DNA from: Cavia porcellus
Lineage: Eukaryota > Chordata > Mammalia > Rodentia > Caviidae
Length of the DNA stretch: 64,000 nt
Direction of reading: 5' to 3'
NCBI RefSeq assembly: GCF_034190915.1
Contig: NW_026947490.1
Location: forward strand, 67,135,494-67,199,493
How positions within the stretch are numbered: position 1 is the first letter of the stretch; the number at the start of each line of letters is the position of its first letter. The position numbers and the translations under genes were made by a program. Shown in pieces: positions 12,801 through 23,934 of this stretch. The notes under the pieces were generated by a model. It had not been told where the DNA came from. It saw only the letters and a program-made list of their open reading frames with translations, and ran no database searches.

Positions 12801-13340
12801 GTATTACGTGGGGCCAGAAGGTGAGCTTGCAGGTAATAAGATGTCTGCACTTCAAATGAGGTGCTGTCTCCCTTCGGCCCGACCCTGCCTGGCTAAATGG
12901 AGTTTTTACCCCATTGCCATAAGCAAGAGAATGGGAACTCTGACCAGACTGTTGGGTGAGACATTTATAAGTTCCACAACGTTTTGTATGAAGTTGCTTA
13001 GTTTCTTGTGCTGGACGAAGGTGTTAAAATTCCAGGGAAACAGAATAATATTGCAGTAAGTGACCCAGTGTGAGAAGGTGCACACGATTTCAAAGTTCCT
13101 TTAACATGAACTTAACGCATGAGGAGTGTAGGTTATGATTTAGTGGATGTCTTTGAAGAAGAAAATCACGAAAAGAACTTGCAAGCAAATGAGTGCTAGG
13201 GACTTTTAATTTTATTTGAAAGACATAAAAAATGGAACTTTGTTGGCAATGCTGGAGGGAACTGCTTCCAATGATGAGTGAAATTATTACTCACTAGAGG
13301 CGTTTTTTATGGAGTGACTACTTTCCAGAGTGTTGATGAA
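9806..13340. other. Mostly unique non-coding stretch
   Basis: No gene is recognisable. A 215-codon minus-strand frame (10108-10755) has no domain, signal or family resemblance and shares its span with plus-strand frames of 114 and 66 codons. The AT-rich part from about 12400 to 12800 looks repeat-free and carries homeodomain-type cores, listed separately. Confidence 0.45.
12481..12575. promoter_or_regulatory. Cluster of homeodomain-type TAAT cores
   Basis: Within about 95 bases lie TAATGATTAA (12481-12490), ATTATTAGATTA (about 12543-12554) and the perfect palindrome TCTAATTAGA (about 12562-12571). These are dimer-type homeodomain cores in repeat-free, AT-rich sequence, the usual look of a conserved developmental enhancer. 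AT-rich DNA produces such words by chance, so this is only a candidate. Confidence 0.25.
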
Positions 13341-13362
13341 AAGAAAGAGGGACAGAGAAAGA

Positions 13363-13419
<57 letters not shown>

Positions 13420-13635
13420 AGACAGAGACATTGTCAGAGACACAGAGAGAGAAATACAAACAGAAATAAAGACAAACAGACAGAGGGATAGAGAGAGAGA
13501 CAGAGACAAAGACATTGACAGAGACAGAGACAGAGAAATACAGACAGAGATAAAGATAGAGAAACAGAGATAGAGACAGATGGAAAGACAGACATAGAGA
13601 GAGAGAGAGAAAGAGAAAGAGAGAGAAAGAGAGAG
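13341..13635 (+). repeat. (GA)n microsatellite with GACA/GATA flank
   Basis: A pure (GA) block covers about 13367-13416. It is followed by degenerate GACAGA, GATAGA and GAAAGA units to about 13635. Frames through it give alternating Arg/Glu or Leu/Ser peptides and are not coding. Confidence 0.95.
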
Positions 13636-13649
13636 GTTCTAAGTCATCA

Positions 13650-13741
13650 GATGAGCCTGTGTATCTTAGATCTCTTTGCTCAGTGTGAGGGATCTGGATT
13701 CAATCCAGCTACTGCAAAAGACAAAAAAAAAAAAAAAAAAA
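13650..13741 (+). mobile_element. ID-like SINE fragment with A-tail
   Basis: The right part of an ID element is visible ('TGCTCAGTGTGAGGgatcTGGaTTCAATCC', B-box region). It is followed by ACTGCAAAAGAC and a run of 20 A at about 13722-13741. The 5' part is degraded. The element lies directly between the GA microsatellite and a MIR. Confidence 0.55.
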
Positions 13742-13744
13742 GTG

Positions 13745-13970
13745 GCAAAGCTTTTACACACATATCCTTACCTAAGGTTTAAAACCAAACCCCATGCAGT
13801 GTACACTATTATAATCCAAATTTTAGATTGAACAAATGGGCTTGAAAAGGTCAGGTGATTTGTTCAAGTTTACAAAGCAAGTGAGCAGAAAAATTAGGAT
13901 GAAAACATGGACCAACTGACTCCAGAAGCCTACAGTTATAACCACCATGAATTTCTTCCTCTACAGCTTG
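13745..13970 (-). repeat. MIR (antisense)
   Basis: Reverse-complement MIR order is visible: 'TACACTATTATAATCC', 'aTTTTAGATtGAaCAAAt', 'AAGGTCAGGTGATTTGTTCAAGttTACAaAGCaAGTgAGCAGAa'. This corresponds to the usual 'cattttacagatgagg...aagtcacacagctagt' path. It is a well-preserved copy for an ancient family. Confidence 0.7.
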
Positions 13971-16232
13971 CAGAATGTACAGAATATGCCTGCCGAAAGC
14001 TGAATTTCAGCTGCCCTTTTTCAGCCCTCAGAACCAGCCAGTGAGGTGGCTCAGAGACAATGACTGAAGATGTCCACAGGCAAGCGCCTAGCTGGGGACA
14101 GTGCACAGTCTGGAAAGCAGACTGCTAAGGGCTTGACCGGTTTGTCACTTAAACTCCGTTTTGCTGGACAGAACTTGTACTGAACCTCATCCATATATTG
14201 TGAATCAAAGCTGTTATCACACCTGATTATGAATCAAAGAAATGTTTGGTTTTTCCCTGCAGCTCCTACTCAGCTTCTTGCAGAGCAGATTTCTCTGTGT
14301 CCCCTGCCAGCTTCTCAAACCCACCAGACTGCGGGGATCTGTACCTGAAAACAATTCCCTTTGGTCTGAGTCTTCCTAGCCAAACCCCACCACCCTGCAA
14401 AGGCCCTTAGATATTTTTTCTGCCTCAGAGAAATTTATGATCTTCTCATCCACGTCAGCCATTTTCTACCTCAAGCAGACAGAATAATTTCTGTCTTTCT
14501 GTATTTTTGTAGCAATTTTTCTGTAACCTCTCTGTGGCTCTTCTCCAGGGAGTCTTGGAGTTATCTGTATCCATTTTTCTTTCCTATATGTGTGTGATAC
14601 ATTTCTTGGAGAATGGACCTACATCCCTGTGGTTATTGAATCTGGTTCATTTCTCTCCACTCTCTTCTTAGAGATTGGGGAGTAAATGAGGGTTCAGGCG
14701 AGGGAAGAGCCATGAGTTTCCTCTGCCTGGTGGTTACATCCCCAGGGTCTTAAATGTCTGATGACTTAGATGACCCACTAGATGATTGGCCTCTTCTACT
14801 GTGTCGGGTTCCGTGTACTCACTGGGAGCAGAGACACCTTTCCTTTGAGACCTCCTCGGGGCTGCAGTGGAAAAGAATCTTTAGGTATCTTATCTTTCAG
14901 AAATCAGATGGATTACTTACACGTCCAAATATTTCACCAACGCCAAAGCCTACTCTGGTTTTACCAGGGTGCTCAAGAAATGGGAAAAAGGAGTAAAAAA
15001 AAAAAATCTTATTTTACTTCTTTTCTTTATAAGAAGAAGGGCTTTATAATTGGAAAAAATATCTCTGTCCTACAAAATATGAGTTCATTTTGGTTTTTAG
15101 CCCCAAATGCCAAATATCAACACTGCGCCCTCCACCTCCATCACAGACAGCACAGGGTTTCTCCTAGGAAGCGCTCCAGCTTCCTGAGCCGGCTGGCCTC
15201 ACCAGCGGGGTGCTGGCGCCAGCTGGAGTACTGCACCTCAGGTGACCTCTGCCTCAAGTGGACTGGGATTGGCACGGTTCCTCTGCTGCACTGGCATAGA
15301 ACCTACCTTTCTTGGCCGTGCTTGCTGTTGGCATGTGACTCAGACGTTTGCAAGCAGCTGATTGCTGTACATACAAAGACAGCAAAAATGAAAAATGGAG
15401 ATGTCTTCCTTCTCCGGGAAGTGCAGGTGGAAGCCAGCATCCTGACCACTGCAGTCTTGCTGGGTCCAGCAGTGTTTTCCACACTGCTGAGGTTTTGAAC
15501 TCGCTGTGTCGGGTGAATCACTGACATCCTGCCAGTCTGCATATCCCCAAATGCTGGAGCAATTTCCAGTTTTTCCCTGGATTCTATGAAAAGTTGTTTA
15601 GTGCCATTAACCACAGATGCTAGCTTACTCCAGTTTGGGATGGCTTTTCTGTCAAGTGAATGTTCATTCAGTCACTCATTTATTCAATCAAATATTGGCT
15701 GAGACCATAGATAGTGTGAGGTGATGTTGTCACTGGGGTAATTCAATAGAAGGGAGAGGAGACATAAACGAATAAACAACAAAAGATTATAAATAAGTAG
15801 TGTAAATACTATTATTTATCTTCATAAACACTAAAAACAGACAAAGAATGCTAAGTTGGGAGTGACCTGTGCTGGAGGGAGATTAGATTGTCCAGCTGTT
15901 TTTTTAAAGAGAAATATTTAGCCCTACGGGTTGTGTAGAGAGAAGGATCCCTGAGCTGTGGCCAGGAATTCAGGATGGGAATGGAAGCCAGGTTACTGGT
16001 TAAAAGGCTCATGCAAGTGGTTGAGTGGGACAGGATGGTGGCTTGCAAGGGAAAAGGTAGAGATGGCAGGCAGAGACAAAGAGAAAATAGTGTTTTCAAA
16101 ATTTGCCCAAGAATAGCTTCATCAGAAGTCAAGAGATGCCAAGCAATTACAGTTTTTTCACAGTAGAATTTCATTTCCAACACTATATTGAATCTGCTAC
16201 TAGTTTTCCAAGTTTAATAAGCAAATCACTGG

Positions 16233-16233
<1 letters not shown>
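13971..16233. other. Mostly unique non-coding stretch
   Basis: This stretch contains the longest open frame of the window (14782-15498, plus, 238 codons). It crosses a lysine run encoded by a poly-A stretch and a Tyr/Phe/Lys-rich part, shows no domain, and is judged a chance frame. At about 15668-15790 there are words of an old mammalian repeat ('TCACTCATTTATTCAatCAAATATTgGCTGAG', 'GACATAAACGAATAAACAA'). Confidence 0.45.

Positions 16234-16269
<36 letters not shown>
16234..16269 (+). repeat. (CA)n microsatellite
   Basis: About 18 uninterrupted CA units. This is an ordinary dinucleotide microsatellite and likely polymorphic. Confidence 0.97.
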
Positions 16270-16271
<2 letters not shown>

Positions 16272-17514
16272 TATTTTTTCCCCTTGGAGATGCCTTTCCC
16301 CACCCACCCACCCTACATTTTACTGTAGATCACATTCTCAGAGAGACTTGGAAGGATGGGGAGCAATAGGCACTGGATGAGAAAAGCCAACCCCAACAGC
16401 AGTGACACTGGGTGACTGCAGATAGAACGTTCTCTAAATTAAATAATCCACGATGAAATGTTAGGATGTCCTCTGTGATACGAGGTAGGAGGTCAGAGGT
16501 TAGGATGCCCAGTCCCACACAAGTATGAAAATGATATTGAATAAAAAATGATACTTCAAGTTCTGAAACTAGATGAGATTTTGTAGGGAGAGGAAAGGAG
16601 CAGGGCAGAGGAAGGGGATTGAATTCTTGGTATGTTAGTATTTAGAACGTGGTAGGAGAGCAGCCAGAAGAAGTGGGCTGACTGGGGGACAGTAAGTAGA
16701 GAAGCCCAGCGGAGACAAAGGTGGGAAAGCTGTTCTTTAAAACTTTCCTGAGGGATGGCCTGGCCTGGGAGGTAGACGAATGACCAGGAGGGCGACTGCC
16801 CTGGAGGCCAAGAGCACCACGTTCTCCAAGGCTGAGTGACAGAGTGCCTCGGTGACGCAGGAGGTAGGGGGCACTGAGAGAGGAAACTGTCACCTAGATT
16901 TGGCAACAGGGAGGATGTGGCAGCTTGGTGATGTGGGCAGGGCAGTCTCTCGGCTCCCTGCACTGTAGAGTGGGCTCAGCCCGAGAAGGACACGGAGTCA
17001 GGCTGGCTGGCGGGCTTGGAAAAGGGGGGCACTTCAGGAAAGGGTGTACAGCGCCAAGAAAGGTGGATCCGAGGTCCTGCGACCTCCTGGATGATGGAAC
17101 AGCATCGAGGGAAGCTCAGGGATGATGGTGAGTCACAGAACCCAGTGCCACTGTTCCAATGCCCCCTCCGAGAGTCGCCCAGAGCCTGCTCCCTCTGGGG
17201 TGCTGCCCATTGGCAAGAGCCTGAACTTTAGAAGCTTGTCCTGCGTCTCCCAGTGCAGAGCCCCAGCTCCTCCTGGGGGCCACAGCATCCCTTCCTCTTC
17301 AGAGTCTGAGACCTTCATTCCCTTTTTTACAAAGGTTCTGGACTTTCAAAAGCGGGCCTGCTACGGACCCTCTGGACACAGGGAAACCCCACCTCTCGTG
17401 AACTGAAGTGCTCTCAGTGTTCTGGGGGAGTGATTTCTTTTCGTTCTGGAGCACAGGTCCTAAAGCTCGTAGTGAAAGTCACCACAGCAAACAGTGCACC
17501 AGTTTATTGCCGCC
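16270..17514. other. Unique non-coding stretch
   Basis: No gene or clear repeat is visible. Overlapping frames up to 135 codons (16556-16963 minus) and 94 codons (17122-17406 plus) have no recognisable features. The 16560-17200 part is GA/GGC-rich. Confidence 0.45.
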
Positions 17515-17830
17515 CCCACTTTTCAGTAACCCCTTTGCCACTTTTTACTGCTAAATTTGCAATCTATATGTTGCTCCTTACTATGTTATAAATATTTTCA
17601 TGTCACTATTCTTTTTTTGAATAGTCATTAATGGCTACGTGGCATCTTATGTTTTTATATAACTTGTTTTACATTCATCTTGTCTGATATTTTAGGTCCA
17701 AAAACATTTTCACATTTCTACTGAAATGACAGTGCTCATTAATCTGTTTGTGTGTCTCTGGCCATGTCCTTCATACAATTTCCTAGAAGGAGAATCCAGG
17801 GGTTAGAGAATAGAGACACTTTAAGTACAC
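17515..17830 (-). repeat. Possible old L1 fragment (antisense)
   Basis: T-rich sequence with words typical of the reverse complement of old mammalian L1 3' parts: an AT-rich 'TTAATGGCTacgTgGcATcttATG' passage, then 'TTCCTAGAAGgaGAATccagGGGTtAgAGaaTAG'. It is very diverged and the family assignment is tentative. Confidence 0.35.
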
Positions 17831-18950
17831 AAGCAAGCAGTGTCCATAGCATTTAAATCTTACCATGGCTCATTTCCTGGGGTAAATTTTGTTTTGTCCA
17901 TTCTGCTATTAAAATGCTTTTGCCTCAACCCATTCTTCAGCCCAGCCTCTTTGATTAGGAAAACGAACCCAGGCTTTGCAAAGCTAAAAACCTGTGGCTT
18001 AGACTTTCAGCCAGACTGGAACTCAGTTCAGACTGTGGCCACCATTTCCCTCAATGGGAAGAAAAGGAAGAGCATGTGACTTCTTGGACATATGGATAAC
18101 ATTTCTCTTCAAATACAGATTTACAAGGCAAAAATGAATGTATTTGGAAAGGTGTCTTGAGGTTGTATGGGGGTGAGAGTGAGGTGGGATGGTTTGGAAA
18201 GAATCACAGCAGTGACACACCAAAAATAATCTACAGGGATACAGTTTGGGTCTGGAGTTGCATGCAGGAGAATGGTGACGGACTGCTCCTGCATTCCCAG
18301 GCTCTCCCCGGTGACTTGTGTGGGGCCACAGCAGGCCGGGTCCAGCTAGGCGATCGGGAGAGAGCCACGAGAGAATAAACCACTCAGGCTTTCCCACAGA
18401 GCCGGGGCACAGGCAGAGGAGGCCGGGCAGAGCCCAGAACATAGCACAGGGCGGCCACTCTTTCAGAGACCTTTCCTTTCTCTTCTCCAGGCCACACGAT
18501 CGATCGTGGTAACACTGGCGAGAAGACAGAAATCCTGAGCTCAGGAACCAAACTGCCTAAAAACCTGTCTAGAAGGAAGGGAGCTTGTATTTACTCATAC
18601 TCTTTGTTTGCTTTCTCTCTGGCCTTTTCTGCCTCCGCCAGTACCAGAGATGTCGCTTACCTGGAAATGATCACGTGCACTTCATCTGCTACGTTGCTGG
18701 CACAGCTGGAAGAGAACTTTGGTTGTTAGATGCACTGACAGAGCAGCAAAAGCAAAACCCAGCGCCTCTGACCTCCACACATAGACCAGTGTTAATACAG
18801 TCATTTGGGGAGGCCCCAGAAAATTCCAGCAAGCTAAGGCATCAACCAAAATGTTTGAGGGGAGGCTCACGCATCAGAGTTGCTTGAAGGGTTCAACAAG
18901 TTGTCTATAAGGGGTTTAGAATTATCCTGGCTGGTGACGAGCTTTTGCTG
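17831..18950. other. Unique non-coding stretch
   Basis: No gene, repeat or regulatory element can be supported. A 139-codon minus-strand frame (18023-18442) and a 100-codon plus-strand frame (18585-18887) resemble nothing known. A perfect CGATCGATCG octamer-plus is present near 18497-18506, unusual only because CpG is rare here. Confidence 0.4.
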
Positions 18951-18954
18951 CAAT

Positions 18955-19055
18955 ATAAGCTCCATCAAAGTAGGGCTCTTTATTATTGTTCCAGGCACAA
19001 TAGCTGTGCCTAGCACACAGTAAGTGCTCAATGCATGTTTGTTGTTTGCTTTTTG
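18955..19055 (+). repeat. L2 3'-end fragment
   Basis: 'AGCTCCaTcAaaGtAGGGctcTtTaTt' followed by 'TGCCTAGCACAcAGTAaGTGCTCAATgcATgTTTGTTG' matches the conserved end of the mammalian L2 LINE. Some of these words are shared with MIR, so MIR is the alternative. Confidence 0.65.
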
Positions 19056-19120
19056 TTATTGTAGTTGTTCTTAGTTCTGAGAAACATGAATAGTAACAGT
19101 AAGATTAAGTAATAGTAAGA

Positions 19121-19365
19121 TTAACAATGACAGCTGTTTATGGACTTTTCTGTGCACCAGGCTTCATGTTTCTTATCCCTTTCTTCCTCACAATGACCCT
19201 GTGAGGTAGTTTCACTACCCTAGCCCTTTTATGAATGGACACTGAGATCAGAAGTTAGGAAAGTGACACACCCTATCCACACAGCCAGTAAGTCAACAGC
19301 CAGGATTAAAACTCAGCCAGCCTGCTCCAGGGTTGGAGGCTACAGACCTGTATAACCACACCCTA
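19121..19365 (-). repeat. MIR (antisense), nearly full length
   Basis: The reverse-complement MIR is readable almost end to end: 'GACAGCTgTTTAtgGac..TGTGCACCAGGCttCATG', 'CTTCCTCACAATGACCCTGTGAGGTAG', 'AAGTgACACACCcTATCCACACAGCCAGTAAGTcaaCAGCCAGGATTAAAACTCAG'. It is one of the best MIR copies in the window. Confidence 0.85.
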
Positions 19366-21651
19366 ATTGTATTTATGCATATTTTAAAAACATTTTCTGC
19401 AGAGTATTTGGCACCAAAGGTGCTAATGGTCAACCCACAGCAGCAGGCAGCTGTTCCAGCAGAGCTGTGCCATTACTTTAATAGGTCCTGCAGTCCTTCC
19501 AGAGCTTAACGCTAGCAGCCAAAGTGGGGTGAACACCAGAAGTGGATTCACCTAAACTCCTATGGTGAAATGCCTTCTCTCCCTCAGCAGTGCCTCAGTC
19601 CTGGTCCATGTGAGCGCACGATTCCAGAATAGAATTGCTCTTTAGATAAGTGACAGACAAACAACCGAAGGTGGAAAGGCTAACTTACTTCTCAGGATAG
19701 AAATGTAAGAATGTCCAAGAGCTTAAAACTTCTGATAGTGTAAATTCTCCAAAGAGAACTTCAGTTATTATTGCACAAGATTAAACTCATCTCTGAGGAG
19801 AGGCAGAAATCCTCTGAAAAGGTCAGCGACCAGGGATTTGATGTTCAGTAGAATTCATTTTAGAATTTTTCTCTTAACCAACCACGTTTCTTCTGAGAAA
19901 AGCACGCGACGTCTAGGAAGTTGTAAGAGGAAGTTTCCCTGTCGGACATTATTTTCCTCTCCCTGTACATCTCCAGTTCAGCACTTTGTTCAGTTTAATT
20001 CAGCCGGCTTAATATGCCATTGCCAGGTTTGACTCACGCACACAGATACTGTAAGATGGGGAAACAGCCACTCAGCTGAAACCCCAGGCGGTGACTTCTG
20101 CTGCCTGGGGAGTTGGACTAAGTCAAAGCTGGGACAAAAGGCCCAGGGCTGGCAGGAGCTTCTCTCCGAGGTACTCTTGGGTAGGAGAGGTTGGATCCCA
20201 ACCTGCTCCGCTGGCTGCCATTCTGGGAAAGGGGGCCGAGCGCCCACAGCTCCTGCCCTGTGCATTCTTAGGGAGCACAGGCCCATTCTCCACCACCCTG
20301 GGGAAACACTGGACAGTCCAGGGAAGCGGAGCTCACTGGGTTTTCTGTGTTCTTCTCACTCAGAAATGAATGATGCTCAGCACTCCTTAGATGACTGGCT
20401 GGCAAATTTCAGCACAGAGACACTGACACCAAGCAGCTGTGACTCCAGGTGACTTTACAGCAGCAGCCATCACTGAAAGTCTCAGTAAGACTGAACACTG
20501 AAGGGACATAGGGACTTTCTCAAGCTCCAAAAGCGTAGCTGTTTCAAAATATCAATGAGAAATTGCTAAATGTATATAAAGATACACGTGTTTGCAGGTA
20601 TCTGCAGCTAATACATAATACACCCAAGTACATGTGTAGATGTTCGGTGCTGTGCATAAAAACTTATCAGCACATGCCATTTTCAATTCAATGCATATTT
20701 CTTTGTTTTACTTATACATCTTTTGTTACTAAGAAAAAGTAGTCTAAATATTGCACTGGAGTCTAGAAAAGTTTGCCACTAACAAGCTATAAGCTAGAAA
20801 GCATATTTTCTCTTTGGATGGAGAAATTTACTATATATTCTTTGGAAAGAGAATAGTGAAACGAGACAAATTTTAGTTCAAATATGCCACTCGGAGGGAA
20901 CTGTCCAGGGTCAGTGCAGACAAGGAAACAGTCTGGAGACCCAATGTATTATTGATGTAATGGTACTCTACTGGTCATATTTTACAAGGATGAATAAAGC
21001 AGAGTTGGTGTCTTCAAAAGTCCCCAGGAAGAGTGGAGGAAACGGATCCACGTGGTGAGGTGCAAGGCAGGAAACTGTGGGTGAACTAGGATAACAGGGC
21101 GATTCTGGCCAAGTAAGGGAGGAGGGTCGGGGCCAAGACAATGGTCAGGCCTCTCCAGAGACGGACCAGGGGACGTGTGTATGAACACGTGATGGGTGAC
21201 TAGGGGCTGCCTCACCTGACTGTGGCCACTGAGAAGGGTCCAGCAGTCCATCTGCAGGCTGGAGTCCCTCAGTCCAAGGCCTTGGGACCAGGGAAACCAA
21301 AGGTGTAACTCTTAGCTTGAGGCCCAAACTATGAGGACACAGAAAGAGGCCACAGATGTGAGTCCCAGCCAGAAAGCCCAGGTTTTGAGTGTGAAGCTAG
21401 TGGCAAGCAGGTGATAGGTTCTGTAGGAAGAGACCAGTCCACTTTCTGTATTTGTTATTTCCTGGCTGATGAAACAGTGCTCACTCACACCGAAGGCTGG
21501 TCTTCCCCACTTGGCTCACTCAGACTCCTGTGCTGTCCTCAGAAACACCAGCACAGGTGCATCCTGGGCTCCAGGCACTCTGGCATTCAAGCGAGGTGAC
21601 ACTGAAGTTAACTCTTACAGGCAGTGTCCTGAAAGCATGTTGGAGAAGGTG
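19366..21651. other. Unique non-coding stretch
   Basis: No gene or clear repeat is visible. The 20450-21000 part is AT-rich and featureless. Open frames reach only 98 codons (19990-20286 minus) and resemble nothing known. Confidence 0.45.
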
Positions 21652-22210
21652 TGTATTAGCCAGGTTCTTCAGAGGAATGGGACCAATAGGATGGATGGAT
21701 GGAGAGAGGCAGAGAGACAGAGAGAGAGAGAAATTGAAATTTAGATATAGGTGAACAGAACTATCAGGAATTGACTTATGCAATTATAGAGGCAAAATTC
21801 CAGAGTTTGTTTTTGGCACGATGGAGGTGCACCACAATGGATGGTGTAGTTCTGGTCCAAGTCTAAAGGCCAGAGGAACAGAAAATCTAATGGTTTAATT
21901 GCAGTCCAAATGCCAGCAGTTTGAAACTGAGGAGGAGCCAATATTTTGGTTCAAGTCCAAAAGCAAGACAGAACCAAGGCCCTAGTTCAGTACAGTCGGG
22001 AAGGAGTCTTTCTCCTACTCTGGAGACCAGCCTTTTTGTTTATGCAGGTCTTTGACTGATCGGATAAAATCTGCCCACATTCCACAGGGGCTGAGACTGT
22101 GACCCACATGTTTGCCGCATCCAGTAGCCTGTTTGCACACCCCAGCGACAGCTGATGAAACTCCAGGGTATCTCCGCCCTGAGCAAGTAGACACACAAAA
22201 CTAGCCATCC
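21652..22210 (-). mobile_element. Old LTR-type element, near full length (antisense)
   Basis: The left edge reads 'TGTATTAGCCAGGTTCTTCAG' then 'GAatgGgACCAATAGGATGGATGG' with a GA-rich patch. The right edge reads 'ACACAaAActAGCCATCC', the mirror of an element starting TGATGGTTAATTTT. The middle has the typical 'GATGGTGTAGTTCTGGTCCAAGTC' and 'CTTTTTGTTTATGCAGGTCTTTGACTGATCGGAT' passages. It fits an old mammalian MaLR/ERVL-type LTR in antisense. Subfamily is not assigned and no target duplication was seen. Confidence 0.55.
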
Positions 22211-22859
22211 TAAAATGAATCCTGAAACAAGAAATGATTCCTTAGGGTGAGTCAGAAGTAGTTGAATCGTAGAATGGGGGAGCCTTCAAGGCTAAGTATG
22301 TGGGAACTCACAGCAGTTCTAGGTGAAGAGTTTCAAAGCAACTGAGAGATTCTGAAGCTGAGCACACGCAGCACCCACTAACCTTTCTGTAAGTGTTGGA
22401 GGAGAGAACTTATCAGCTGCAAATGGCCCCATCCAGTAGTGCTATTTTGGTTGCATTATGATAATTTTTTATCCAGCTCAGCGCCCTTTGGAGAGAAGCT
22501 AAGAATGGATTAAATTGCCTCTTACATCCTGCTGATCACAGACACATGCTGGAGAATGATGCAATCTGCATGAGAACAGTGGTACTGGAAAAGAAACCTC
22601 TATGGGTCATTTGTTAATTTTCCTACATAACTCGCAAATCCAGCCACAAGCAAAGTACACCCAGCCTATGCTAAGTCTCTTTCATCCACCTCACTTTTGT
22701 GGAGTTGTTGAGTTACCCAGCCATCAAAGCAAGAAGATGGGGAAAGTGACATCCTGCAATAACTCTGAGAAGCACCTCGGACCCTGGACTCTCAGTGGGA
22801 CTTGAGCCTTCCACCTTCCAAAGAGCGGTAACCAGGCCAAGATAGTACGGGCAGTGCAT
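22211..22859. other. Unique non-coding stretch
   Basis: Nothing recognisable. The only open frame above 60 codons is 22602-22805 (plus, 67 codons), with no family resemblance. Confidence 0.45.
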
Positions 22860-22930
22860 GCTTGAAATGCTTCTAATGCTCAGCACTTTAGATAGTTCAC
22901 TTATTTAATCTTAAAATTAAAATTCTATGT
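22860..22930 (-). repeat. MIR left part, interrupted by B1
   Basis: 'AATGCTCAGCACTTTAGATAGttcACTTATTTAATCttaaaATtAaaATTCTATGTAG' is the reverse-complement MIR middle region (sequence given in part only). It stops at the B1 at about 22931, and the same MIR resumes after 23074. Confidence 0.55.
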
Positions 22931-23073
22931 AGTGGGGTGTGGTGGTGTACACCTATAATCCCAGCACTCAGGAGGCTGAGGCAAGGGGATCATTGTGAGT
23001 TCAAGACCAGCCTGGGCTACAAAGTGAGCTGAACTGCATAGTGAGACCCTGTCTCAAAAAGATGAAAAAAAAT
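22931..23073 (+). mobile_element. B1 SINE (monomer), nearly full length
   Basis: The left end 'GGGGTGTGGTGGTGTACACC' is followed by 'TATAATCCCAGCACTCAGG', the 'GAGTTCAAGACCAGCCTGGG' block and 'GAGACCCTGTCTCAAAAAG'. A short A-rich tail ends near 23073. The 7SL-derived pol III A and B box regions are readable. It is inserted into a MIR. Confidence 0.92.
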
Positions 23074-23245
23074 CTGTAAGACCATGTAATATCAAATCTC
23101 TTCTGTATGTAAGAAATGGTGAAATTCAAAGTCTAAGTAGCTTGTGCAAATTTATGGCATTCATGTATGCCAAAACCAAGATGCAGGATTAGATTTGCTA
23201 TGTCTGATGCCCTTAAGCCAGCTCTCTTTCCACTGTGCTGTGGCT
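23074..23245 (-). repeat. MIR right part, after B1
   Basis: 'GTAAGAAATGgTGAAATTCAaAGTCTAAGTAGCTTGTGCAAaTTtA' then 'CAGGATTAGATTTGCTATGTCTGATGCCctTAAGCCAGCTCTCTTTCCAC' continues the antisense MIR of 22860-22930. The two parts make one element split by the B1. Confidence 0.6.
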
Positions 23246-23259
23246 GATGGAGTGGCATC

Positions 23260-23475
23260 ACGTTCTATGAAAAGAGGCCCGTTCTTGGGATCAGAGAATC
23301 TAGGTTTGAAGCTGGTGATGTCCTCACCACGTGGGTAACCTTAAGTGGACTGGTTCCATCATGTGCTTTCTTTGGAAGCCATAGTCATGTGTGTCAGGTC
23401 TATAGAGAGTTTGGGGACAGGATGAGAGTAACATGATGTACACAAGTGTTTTGTAAACCAAGTGCCAGGAGACAA
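23260..23475 (+). repeat. MIR (sense)
   Basis: Sense MIR words in order: 'TTGGGATCAGAGAATCTAGGTTTGAAgC', 'tgTCctCACCACGTGGGTAACCTTAAGTGGACT', and near the end 'GATGTACACAAGTGTTTTGTAAACCAAGTGCCAG'. Adjacent to an antisense MIR, so the two form an inverted pair of old SINEs. Confidence 0.6.
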
Positions 23476-23877
23476 TTGTGAGATGTTATTTATAAAGTGA
23501 AGGTTGCCATTCTAACAGATGATCATAGAGAAAAAATATAATGAAAGCCTTGGCAAATAGCATGGATTATAGCAGCCCCAGGCAATCACATGTGTTTTCT
23601 AATGACAAGCAGAGAGACAGCGACTAGGGTCCAGAACTCCTGGAAAAGCAGTCTCAGATGTGTAATTTGTTAAGCAAGTTTGTTATTCTCTAAATTTTCT
23701 ATACACAGGTAATCATATAAAATCACTTCTAACAAGTTGTAGGAAGGTTATGTTCACAAAAACAGTAATTGTCATAATCTAATGTTATAATTATACTAAG
23801 ATATAAATAGATATTAAATACTTGTTCCTACAGGAAAGAGCAAGAACTGTTTTTCAATTCAGAAGTTATATTCAACC

Positions 23878-23934
<57 letters not shown>

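Noticed and set aside
14782..15498. Longest open frame (238 codons, plus strand)
   Set aside because: It has a lysine run from a poly-A stretch, no domain or family resemblance, no splice or promoter context, and a length that chance can produce in 64 kb.
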